Shown here: in pieces, positions 54,843 through 64,000 of the stretch
Position numbering within the stretch: position 1 is the first letter of the stretch
Layout of the letters: each line of letters starts with the position of its first letter
Source: Flaccisagitta enflata
Lineage: Eukaryota; Chaetognatha; Sagittoidea; Aphragmophora
Length of the DNA stretch: 64,000 nt
Direction: 5' to 3'
Assembly: GCA_965153355.1 (NCBI GenBank)
Contig: OZ231126.1
Span: 13,950,001-14,014,000 of the forward strand
The notes under the pieces: generated by a model
Seen by the model: only the letters and a program-made list of their open reading frames with translations
Databases searched by the model: none
What the model was told of the DNA's origin: nothing
Translations under genes and position numbers: made by a program

Positions 54843-55087
54843 ACAAGGCAAACACCTATTAGTCGCGTGCGGGACATAAAAAACTTAGGGCGTACAAATG
54901 GACGGACATACGGAAGTACAGACACACAGATCCCCCTGTGTTCTCCAGGACTTTGTCTCCTTCGGACCCGCTGCCCAAAAATGGGCTCAAGTTGCTGAAT
55001 TACTGCTCCTGCCCAAATGTATGGTTAGTTTCATCACCGCACTCACCCACCAGCATGCGGCTTGAGTAGCCGTGACTCCGGCCTTGT
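54843..55087. mobile_element. Composite of truncated family A and family C pieces
   Basis: AACAAGGCAAACACC and AGTCGCGTGCGGGAC, then a family C short end (CCCCCTGTGTTCTCCAGGAC to GCTGCCC), then a family A tail ending CTCCGGCCTTGTT. Confidence 0.6.
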
Positions 55088-55135
55088 TCTCCTTTCACAA
55101 CACTCGGACCAGCAGCGTCCAGGGGTTTTTTTTTC

Positions 55136-55577
55136 GTTTTTGGGCAGCGGCTCCAAAGGGGTCGATGACCTATGCTTTCACACATATGGGGAATTTTTCT
55201 CCTTCTTCTCCTTCTTCGTACCCCCCCTCCCCTCAGCCTCCAGGCCCATATCTCAGCCTGGAGGCCCATATCCCAGCCTTGAGGCCCAAATCTCAGTCTT
55301 GAGGCCCAAATCCCACCCAAAAGGCCCAAATCCCAACCCCTAGGCCCAAATTCCAGTCTCTAGGCTGGGATATGGGCCTCCAGGCTGAGATATGGGCCTG
55401 GAGGCTGGGGGGAGGGGGGGTGCGGAGGAGGAGGAGAAGGAGAAAATTCTCCATATGTGTGAAAGCATAGGTCATCGACCCCTTCGGGGCTGCTGCCCTG
55501 CTCCCCCCTCAACTTCAACCACAACCTACTTAAGCAGGGTACGAGTACCGCTGACCATCTAACGCTTTTGCAACTAT
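55136..55577. mobile_element. Family B element, copy 4
   Basis: Short end GGGCAGCGGCTCCAAAGGGG; long end ending TTTTGCAACTAT. Both halves are inverted around a GGCCCATATCTCAGCCT minisatellite, giving a long near-perfect hairpin. Confidence 0.88.
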
Positions 55578-55648
55578 CATTGATTGGGTGAATTGGTTCA
55601 TTTTCAGTTAAATGACTCGTTCATTCAGAGCAAAGTCGCTTATTTTTG

Positions 55649-55705
55649 GTCGCGGACACCCGACTCTACACCTTGCCGTGTCAGTCCGTAAGTCCATTAG
55701 TTACA
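55649..55705 (+). mobile_element. Family A head fragment, copy s
   Basis: GTCGCGGACACCCGACT then ACACCTTGCCGTGTC; truncated after a few core tetramers. Confidence 0.65.
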
Positions 55706-55808
55706 TCTTTGCGACCGGTTTACAATCAATCAGATTCATAAGTGATGGGAAAAAGATCAGGATCTTCTAGGATCCTTTAGGATCCTCCATGCTGATCAAT
55801 TTTCACCC

Positions 55809-55963
55809 TTTTTAGTCGCGGACACGCGACTCTACACCTTGCCGTGTCGGTCGGTACGTCGGTACGTCGGTCGGTAGGTCACATTTTTGAATTCCGAGCG
55901 GTTTTCGCATTACTGCTCCTGCCCAACCGTCCGCGACTGGATTGCCGTGTATCCGGCCTTGTT
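55809..55963 (+). mobile_element. Family A element, copy t
   Basis: Hairpin AGTCGCGGACACGCGACT; distal GTCCGCGACT, full complement. Tail ATCCGGCCTTGTT. Confidence 0.93.
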
Positions 55964-56047
55964 CTTTGTCTTACTTGATATAACAATAACTCTGATGCGC
56001 GTAATTGCGCAATTAACTATGGGCTGAGATTGAGCTTAATCTCGAAC

Positions 56048-56230
56048 TTTTTAGTCGCGACTCTACAAATCGCTGTCCGTCGGTCGGTTGGTCGGGCGGT
56101 CACACTTTGTTTTTTTTTTTATGATTTCATTTCTTTGACCAAACTGCTCCTGCCCAAATGGTCTGGTGACCTCAAATATGGCCCCTGCCCACCCGCACGC
56201 GACTTTGGTAGCCGTGTATCCAGCCTTGTT
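56048..56230 (+). mobile_element. Family A element, copy u (hairpin loop deleted)
   Basis: The head is AGTCGCGACT, with the middle of the hairpin lost. The distal segment GCACGCGACT is intact. Confidence 0.88.
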
Positions 56231-56689
56231 AATTATGCAAATTAAGCTAAGACTACCTTTTGCGCTTTATAATTCTTGCGTAAAACTGTTCTCTGCACTC
56301 CCAATCATTGGGATTCCATTACTCTGGTTTACTGGGGCCAATTGGGTTTGAGAAAAATGAGTCATAGCTTGTGTAGAGCAATTTAAAACTCTCAACAGTT
56401 AGAATTTTTTTCCATCACGACGGACTGTGCGCGGTTTTGGCGACTAGATTGCTGTATTTCTGACCTCGTTTTAAAATCGCTCATTCGTGTCACACTCATC
56501 CGGGCCCCTTTGCTCGTTTTATGAAATATCGCTGTTGAGAATTCTGGCTCATTTCAGCCGGCTTGCTCATCTTGAGCAAGATTTTTCATTTTGGGTAGTT
56601 TTAATCAGTAAAAACGCACACATCAGGAACCAATAAGCTTGCTCAATGGGAAGATTTGCTGGATTTTTGGAAACATAAATAGATATCTA

Positions 56690-57183
56690 CCATATTTTTT
56701 GCATTTATCGGCCCCCTCTAATTAGCGCCCCCCCTCCCTTTTTTCATGAAAGAAAGAGCTAATGATAAAAATGATTTTTTGAAAAAAATCATAGAAGGTT
56801 CATTGAAAATTAGGTTTTAAGTCGCGTGCAACCCGCTTTGTCCGTCGGTCGGTCGGTTGGTCGGTTGGTTGGTTGGTCGGTCGGTCACATTTTGAACTCA
56901 CTGTTCCTGCCCATATGGTCAAGTGACCTCACATATGGCCCCTGCCCACCCGCACGCGACTTCGGTAGCCGTGTATCCGGCCTTGTTCTAAAGAAAAGCC
57001 ATATGAGAATAGGATGCAATAAAACAAAATATTCTCTTTTATTGTGATTTTTTTAATTGAATTGAATTTTTGTAATACATTAATCAGACATAACTAAATA
57101 GAAGGCGCTAATTGCAGGTTTAAAATAGCAATGTTTAATTTCTATTTCAAAAGCGCCCGGGGCGCTAATTACGAGAAATACGG
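56690..57183. mobile_element. Family F TIR element flanked by TA, with nested family A
   Basis: Ends CCATATTTTTTG and the inverse of CCGTATTTCTCG, both followed by TAATTAGCGCCCC. TA on both sides. A family A copy lies inside at 56815-56987. Confidence 0.75.
56815..56987 (+). mobile_element. Family A element, copy v (inner hairpin arm lost)
   Basis: Arm AGTCGCGTGC only; distal GCACGCGACT is its full complement. Long GGTCGGTTGG core. Confidence 0.88.
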
Positions 57184-57239
57184 TAATAAAGCTCACTAAA
57201 CTAATTTGCAAATTAGAGGCAAGTTGGATTTTTTTTGCA

Positions 57240-57660
57240 AACCTGCAGCTCATTTTAAGTAAAGCTGCTCATTTAAACAAAGTTGCTCATTTTTAGCAGA
57301 GTAGCTCATTTTGAGCAAATACGCTCATTTTGAGCAAACCTGCTCATTACTGAGCACACTCACTTATCTTTGAGTAAACTTGCTCAACCATATCTAGCCA
57401 GCTAATTTTTCTTTTTTAGGGGAATATTTGCCAATTTTTGAGAAATTCACTTATTTTGGAGCAAACTCACTCATTTATGAGCAAACTTGCTCAGCTTAGC
57501 TCTAATTGGATTCATTTTAATCCAAACACCACTCATTTCAAGCAATATCTGCTCATTCAGAAGTGCACTCGCTCACTTTTGAGCAAGCTCACTCATTCAG
57601 AAGTCTGTTGCTCACTTTTGAGCGAGCGAGCTCGTTTTTGCGTGCAACCTGCTCATTTTG
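57240..57660. repeat. Degenerate array of TGCTCATTTTGAGCA palindromic words
   Basis: Alternating TTGCTCA and TGAGCAAA words, spaced about 20-35 bp, over 420 bp. The frames through it are artefacts. Confidence 0.75.
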
Positions 57661-58260
57661 GTATGCACCATCGCTTTCCTTGTGTCATGAGCGTTCTAAC
57701 GATATGCTGGACTATATACTTTTCTCCAGAGTAAGTATAAATTCCTCAAAAATTTCATCAGCGGAGATTGCACCGAATTCGTTCGCGCGCGCGTAAAAAG
57801 TCCGCCGCCGCACAGCCATCGAATTTTCGATTGGCAAAGTTAACACATGCACGCGATGCGCAAGAGTGCGCAATGTCCGATTTGGATGCGGTTTTCGATT
57901 CTCGATTGCTGACTAGCTCACCTTGAATCTATCAATTTTGTGCACTTTTAGCTCCCTCAGACGACCCTCAGTTGTTCATAAGGTAACATGCTAAAATCAT
58001 TGCTCTGAACGAAACCAGAAAAGACTTTTTGGGCCGCTTTTTTTGCTTGGTTATGACTTCCCCTCAGGGGATATAGTTGATATATCATATGTATGAGTTT
58101 TATCAAGCATTGTGCTTGCTTGAGAAGCACAAATCAAGGGCTTCAAAGTCTTTCGCTCGCCCGAATTCGGAAACTGCGGACAAATATTTTTATCACGCAT
58201 CATGGCTTCCTATTTCCCTTACTAGTAGAAGGAATTCCATGCTCAGAACTGAGAATTCCG
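57661..58260. other. Gene-free stretch
   Basis: Mixed composition with a short GCGCGCGCG run near 57787. No gene recognised. Confidence 0.4.
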
Positions 58261-58276
58261 ACTCTCTCTTATTCTT

Positions 58277-58535
<259 letters not shown>

Positions 58536-58956
58536 TTTTGGGCAGCGGCCTAAGCTTTCACACAGGAGAAATTTCTCCTCCTCCTTCTTCTCCTCCTCCT
58601 CCATACCCCCCCCCTGCTCTCAGCCTCGAGACCCAAATCCCAGCCTCAAAGCCCAAATCCCAGCCTCAAGGCCCAAATCCCAGCCTCAAGGCCCAAATCC
58701 CAGCCTCGAGGCTCCAATTCCAACCTTGAGGCTCAAATCCCAGTCTCGAGGCTCAAATCTCAGCCAAGAGGCTCAAATCCCTGCCTCTAAGCTCAAATCC
58801 CAGCTTCAAGGCCCCGATTCCAGCCTCCAGGCTCAAATAAAAATAGCATAGGTAATCGGCTCCTGCGGGGCCGCTGCCCCTCTCACCATCTCACACCCTC
58901 ATACAATCACTTAGGGGCAACGGGTACCGCTGACCATCTAACGCTTTTGCAACTAT
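58536..58956. mobile_element. Family B element, copy 5
   Basis: Short end TTTTGGGCAGCGGCC, minisatellite AGGCCCAAATCCCAGCCT, long end GGGTACCGCTGACCATCTAA to TTGCAACTAT. Confidence 0.8.
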
Positions 58957-59410
58957 ATTCCTTGGTTCCTTGCTTCCTTCCTTTTCTTCCTGCATGCCCA
59001 ACTGTTTTAGGAGACTTTTGCTTCTTTCCTCTCTTTTTCCCTTTTTTCCTTCCACTTTCCTTCCACTTTCCTTCCTGTCTTCCTTACTTCCGTTTTTTCT
59101 TACTTCCAATTTTACCTCCTAATTTCCTATTTTGTAGTACAACACTTCATTATTTTTCCTTATTTCTAATTTCCTTCCTTCTTTCCTTCTTTCTTTTCTT
59201 CCTTCCCTCCTTCACCACCTTCATGCCTTCCTCTTTTTTGACACCATCAATTTTATCTCATTTTCTTTCCTGCATATCTGCATATCTGCAATTCCTTCTA
59301 TCTTTCTCTCTTTTTCTCTCCTTTGTTCCTTCTTGCCTTCTTTTTAACTTTTTTTCTCTTCTCTATTTTTTCTTTTCTTTCCATTTTTTTCCTCTTTTTT
59401 TTTCTTTCCT

Positions 59411-59508
59411 TCGGGGCCGATGCCCTGCTTCCCCTCACTCCAATTCACAATCATACAAAGCAGGGCAGCGGGTATAGCTGACCACATATTGCCCTTGGGC
59501 TACCTGTT
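59411..59508. mobile_element. Family C long-end fragment
   Basis: CCTTCGGGGCCGATGCCC, then a tail with GCGGGTATAGCTGACCACAT, amid CTTCC-rich DNA (58965-59640). Confidence 0.6.
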
Positions 59509-60387
59509 CTTTTCTTTCCTCATTCATTTTATTTTCTTTCCTTTCCTTCCTTCCTCCTTTCACTCCTTCCTTTCCTTCCTTACTTTCTCTCCTTCCTTTC
59601 CTTTCCTTTCCTTTCCCTTCTCTTCATTTACTTTCCTTCCTGCTGGCCTAGCTAGCTTCCTGCGAGCGCCGCTCGCGCGCTAGGCTACTTTGTAGATCGG
59701 TTGATTTTCATGCCGCATCCACCGCTTCCGCTTCCGCTTCCATTTTACAGTTTTAATAATGGGAAAAAAGGCGAATTTCGTAAAAAGCGGAATCACGTAA
59801 TTCGGCTTTTTTAAACGTAGGAGAGAAATAAAGTTTTCCATTTTCAGTTCGAGGCAATTTTTGAAAGTTGAGCGGTTTTTGAGCTGGGAGAATACATTTT
59901 TTGATATTCACAGCTAATTTTTCTTTTTCAAATGACGCCAACCAGAAGTCTCTACGATCATTAGTATTGGCGTTATGAATTTATTGATTTTTTTCTATTT
60001 TTTTGCATTTTCGCAAGAATTGATATTTTTGATTGATCCCAGTGTAGCATTTACTAAGTCCAAAATGATCTACGAAAAATACCAATTTTTGAAAATCATA
60101 AAATTAAGAAAGATTCAAAATTCATAATCCCTAACTGATAGTAAAGATTTCTGCTGGCGCTTTGTTTGAAAGAGAAAAATTACTTCTTTCTGCCAGAATA
60201 CAAAAAATGTATACTCCCAGCCCCAAATGGTAACAATTATAAAATTATTTAAACCGGAAAATGGAAACTTTATTTCTCCCCTATAAGCCAAAAAGTTTAA
60301 ATTACATCCGACTTTTTTCCAACAACAAAAATCACAATTTTTGGCTAATTTGAAACATATGACTTTGAGATTGAGCCCTTGGCCCCA

Positions 60388-60725
60388 CACCACGTAATCT
60401 GAGGTGAGATTAAAACCCTGGGTATACTGGTATTTGGTATGCCTCGGTATTGCTCGGGCATATTATTTGGTATTGCTCGGTATTATTGGGGTATTGTTCC
60501 TCGGTATTACTTTGGTTTTGTTTTTGGATATGCGCCCGGTATGCCCTCGCGTTGATGGTATTGCTTTGGTATTAAGTGAGAATGCTCGGCATGTTCGGTA
60601 TTCGGGTATGCTCGGCACGCCGGCATGGCTTGGTATTGTTTGGCTATTGCTAGAGTATTTCTTGGGTATGCTCGGGTATTGCTCGGGTATTAATCTCACA
60701 TTTTTCTTTTAGAGATTACCAGGTG
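60388..60725. mobile_element. Small TIR element with GGTATTGCTCG-type interior, copy 2
   Basis: Ends CACCACGTAATCT and the inverse of CACCTGGTAATCT. Flanked by a perfect 5-bp duplication CCCCA (60383-60387 and 60726-60730). The interior array is on the opposite strand to copy 1. Confidence 0.9.
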
Positions 60726-61136
60726 CCCCAGGGAGCCCCTATCTCTCGTGTTTTGAATTTTTTGAAATCCTTAACTGAATATCTTCCATTTGAGACTAAT
60801 AACATAGAAGTTCTGAGAGAAATAAGGATTATTAACCAAAAGACGACCATTTTGGGCCTTTTTTAATTAAAATTTACCCCTTTAGAAGTTCTATACTCAA
60901 CAGAATTTCTATGAACCTCAAGTAAAATTGACATGAGAAATCCATCGGTGAAGTCAAAAATTTGAGTTTCACATCCCTAAGTGCCGAAATCACCAAAACA
61001 CCACCTTTTTTTACCTAGAATTTTGAAATTTTCAAAATTTTGATTTCTTCGTTTTTTTCAATGAAAAGCCCTTAATTTGATTAGTCTAATTCACTTGTTA
61101 AAATATCTTAAGTCTTTCATGAGAAGTCACCATAGA

Positions 61137-61278
61137 AACAAGGCCGGATACACGGCCAATACCAGTTGGGCCAATACCAGTTGCGGACGGGTGGGCAGGG
61201 GCGGAATGCGAGTTTTCACACCGACGGGCCAACGGACCAACAAAGGCTCTTATAGAGTTGCATGTCCGCAACTAAAAA
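61137..61278 (-). mobile_element. Family A element, copy w
   Basis: Hairpin AGTTGCGGACATGCAACT; distal GTCCGCAACT is the full complement, with T-A instead of the C-G seen in other copies. A 15-bp tandem duplication lies near the 5' end. Confidence 0.92.
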
Positions 61279-62489
61279 GAAATAAGCATGTTAGCAGCCC
61301 CCCTGAAAATTTGTCACCCCCCTATCACCCCCACCAAGGGGTGATGGAGCCAAATTTTTTGACATGCGGGTACATCTCCATAGAGTGATACTATATACCA
61401 AAAATGAAAGAAATCAAAGAGGTCATGGTTCCAATCTTGGTCCGCTTGTCACAGACTGCCCCATATTTCTCTCATGAACCCTGCGTCGGTCAAAGATTTT
61501 TTTTGTCTTTAAGCGAGCGGTGTTTGTCAAAGGTTGATAAGTTATCGTCGAAAATTAGGATCGTTATTGTTTGTCATGACTCATGAAGTATAATAATGCT
61601 ATCAACTGATTAATGTTAATGATGCACCTAATCATGAAAAAAGCAAAAAAAAAAATCAACCTCGAGCATCATCGATTAACCCCGAGTGACCCGAGGGGTC
61701 TTATGTCACCTCAGATAACCCAATATAATACTAAATTATGTAAACGCGCTCTTATTTTGACTAAAAGATGACATTCTTTTCAGTCAGTTTATCCACTTTC
61801 CTTTATTCTATTCAATTCTTATTTCCGGTCTGCCTCACGTAAACGAAAGATTTCTTTTATTTTCTCGAAAGATAAAAAAAGCAGAATTCGTCGAAAAAGA
61901 AGGACGATTACATAAAGAATCGATTCTATCATTACTGTCTCATGTTTTTGTTATGGACTGAATCTGTGTGATCGAATTGTGGACTTTCCGCGTTCATCGC
62001 GTATGATTTGGTTTACAGACAATTTATATGGATTCGTGATCTCATTTGAGTAATATTCCGCTCTGACGAATCTTATCGGACTGAGCTATGAACCGATCGA
62101 GCAATGAAGTGTCCCAACTGTGTCACTGCGCGCCGAATGTGTGAGATATAAAGACGCGCAGCGAAATCTATTTGTTTGATAGTGTGGCAATTTCTTAACT
62201 ACCAATCATTGGCCGAAAAGAGAGAAATTGCCATTTATTGGGAAAACATAAGGACGATATGCCTCTCATAACAAGAAAGTGGTCAAAATTGCTCCTGAAA
62301 TGAATTGATAGGTCACATTGAGATAAGTGATTAAGCTCTCAAAATTACATAGAAAAGATTATATGAGCAACATGTAATACCCAAAGACGCTAAAAGAAAC
62401 AATCATCACCAAAAATTAGAGTTTTCTATTGATCTGTTATCAAAGAAGAACTTGACATTATCGCGCGGACGAAATAGTACAAATTACTC
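61279..62489. other. Gene-free, largely unique stretch
   Basis: I see no gene. Near 62147 the sequence GAGATATAAAGACGCGC looks like a TATA-box context, but no transcript could be proposed downstream. Confidence 0.4.
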
Positions 62490-62709
62490 TTTTTAGTCGC
62501 GTGCTACGCGACTCTACACCCCGCTTTGTCGGTCCGTCCGTCGGTTCGTCCGTCAGTCCGTCGGTCCGTCCATCGGTCCGTCACACTTTACTTTTTTGGG
62601 GTTTTCGCGGTCTTTGGCCTCACTGCTCCTGCCCAAATGATCAAGTGACCTCAAATACAGCTCCTGCCCACCCGCACGCGGCTGGGGTAGCCGTGTATCC
62701 GGCCTTGTT
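62490..62709 (+). mobile_element. Family A element, copy x
   Basis: Hairpin AGTCGCGTGCTACGCGACT; distal GCACGCGGCT, one mismatch to the arm. Tail ATCCGGCCTTGTT. Confidence 0.92.
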
Positions 62710-63251
62710 ATTGAGTAAGGACAAAGTTTATAAGGACATAAGGCTTAAAGTTTGCCAAAATTCAGCCTCTAATTTAGAAAAAAATTTGTTTCGTATTCCA
62801 AATTCAATCATTGCTGTGATAATTGCTAAAAGATATATTTTCAAAATTGAAAATAGTAATTATTTGTTTTTGTACATCCTTACGTCCTTAAAAACTGAAA
62901 AGAGTGTAACAAATATTGATAGAATTGGTGCTTAGCGCTTTTCATAACACACCGAAAATCTTCATGTTGCATGACAAAGAAGGAAAAAGAAAATTGAGAA
63001 AAAGAAAAGGAGAAAAGAAGAAAAACGAGAGTGTGAATGACGACGAGTATGGGGATGAAGTTCATCACCACGTTCATCCTTTTTGTTTTCGCGTTCTTTT
63101 GGTTGTACTTTTTTATATTTCATCAAGTAATGAAGTTAATGCTTTAAAAAAATCTATTCAGAAAGTTGATTTTTGAATAATCAAATTTTTGCTCACCCCC
63201 TCTTAAAAGTTTGCCCAGTGTATATACAGCGCTTGGATTTTTTTGATTTTA
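62710..63251. other. Gene-free stretch
   Basis: AT-rich; the short frames at 62880-63176 have no recognised domain. Confidence 0.4.
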
Positions 63252-63674
63252 AACAAGGCCGGATACACGGCAATACAGTCGCGGAAGGTCGGGCAGGAGC
63301 AGTAGTGCGAAAACCGCTCGGAATTTAACAAGCCCGACCGGGCAACGATGCGTCCGGGCTGTGTCTTAGCGTGTATTGATCATGTGACATACTGGAGAGA
63401 CAGATGGACGAACAGACGGGTGAAAAGACTCTCAAAACATGTTGGTTGATCATTTGATTCAGTGTCGGATCTCACCGTGGCCAAAAACAGCCGAGAAACG
63501 CGGTTTTTTGCACAGGCGTTACGGACGGACGGATGGACGGACGGACTGACGGACCAACAGACGGACAGACCCTCTTATAGAGATGCGTTCCTGATGGACG
63601 CATCTAAAAACGTTACGGGACGGACGGACCGACCGACGCGGCAAGGTGTAGAGTCGCGTGTCCGCGACTAAAAA
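63252..63674 (-). mobile_element. Family A element, copy y, with nested relative
   Basis: Outer element: arm AGTCGCGGAC with distal TTCCGCGACT. It is interrupted in its A-rich segment by 63327-63610. Confidence 0.9.
63327..63610 (-). mobile_element. Nested family A relative with a different stem
   Basis: Starts AACAAGCCC and ends CATCTAAAAA like family A. Its arm is AGATGCGTCC with a distal GGACGCATCG, complementary at 9 of 10. Confidence 0.85.
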
Positions 63675-64000
63675 TGAGTACTGTAGATAATAACGCAAAA
63701 TGATGTTTTAAAAAAAAGTGCCACTCGCGACGTTTGGCGGCGTAATTCCCGGAATTTCTTTTACACGGAGATGAAGTCAAGAGAGGAAAAAATCGGCGAC
63801 ATAACAGCAGAGAATTATAGAAGGTTTGTAGGACCTGGAGCGGTTACTAAGTGATTATTTCTGATTTAATACGTAACTGTTGATCAGGGCAGGACTATGA
63901 CACTAAAATGACACCTGAATAAAATCTTTCTGAAACCTCTCCAATAGTTGGAGCTGCAAATACAGTGGAAACCCGATATAACGGTTTTGAAGGGACTATG
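63675..64000. other. Gene-free stretch at window end
   Basis: Unique sequence; nothing recognised. Confidence 0.4.

Noticed and set aside
62140-62200. Promoter-like TATA context with GC-rich flank
   Set aside because: A single motif without any downstream coding or RNA gene signal; kept only as a remark.

Overview
The window is animal nuclear DNA, almost certainly from an invertebrate. Genes are intron-rich with GT-AG junctions. One gene encodes an axonemal dynein intermediate chain, so the animal has motile cilia. Another encodes a replication-type histone H1 with the metazoan 3' stem-loop. The rest is AT-rich intergenic DNA full of microsatellites and small non-autonomous transposons. I cannot name the phylum from sequence alone. 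No bacterial operons, CRISPR arrays, tRNA or rRNA genes were seen.

Layout. 0-2.9 kb: simple repeats and a decayed hAT element (789-2432, 8-bp target duplication) carrying two nested elements. 3.0-4.1 kb: histone H1 gene, minus strand. 4.9-6.6 kb: long CTTT and ATTC tracts. 6.6-18.7 kb: a small repeat array (family E) split by three insertions, a 5.3-kb palindrome, a 5.7-kb palindrome and a 0.6-kb element; rejoining their flanks restores the array. 18.8-32.5 kb: a complete 12-exon DNAI1-type dynein gene on the minus strand (687 aa). All exon phases agree. Two of its exons have spawned tandem arrays, and its introns hold microsatellites, a TA-flanked element and a LINE fragment. 34.4-35.6 kb: a single-exon protein with two degenerate HIT-like domains. 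37.1-46.7 kb: a 9-exon plus-strand gene, apparently undescribed (1568 aa). It has about a dozen C2H2-type fingers, largely one per exon with a C-x4-C spacing, plus an AT-hook, and three abutting p53-type half-sites lie in intron 7. 46.9-47.2 kb: terminal exon of an H-type lectin gene, minus strand. 48.1-53.5 kb: a tandemly duplicated segment interrupted by a 4.6-kb transposon with an 8-bp target duplication. 53.5-64 kb: gene-poor, packed with short elements.

The most unusual feature is a superfamily of short elements (family A, at least 20 copies). Each has a terminal hairpin next to the motif GACTAAAAA, a core of GGTC/GGTT-like tetranucleotides, and a distal segment near the other end complementary to the hairpin's outer arm. 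The hairpin arm differs between copies, and the distal segment changes with it. This looks like selection on an inverted-repeat pairing, and the layout resembles Helentron-associated (HINE/DINE-1-like) elements. Two further families (B and C) share a GGGCAGCGGCCCCGAAGGGG terminus and have minisatellite interiors. They are repeatedly nested inside A and each other.

The genes show no sign of working in one pathway. They look like ordinary neighbours in a repeat-rich animal genome.
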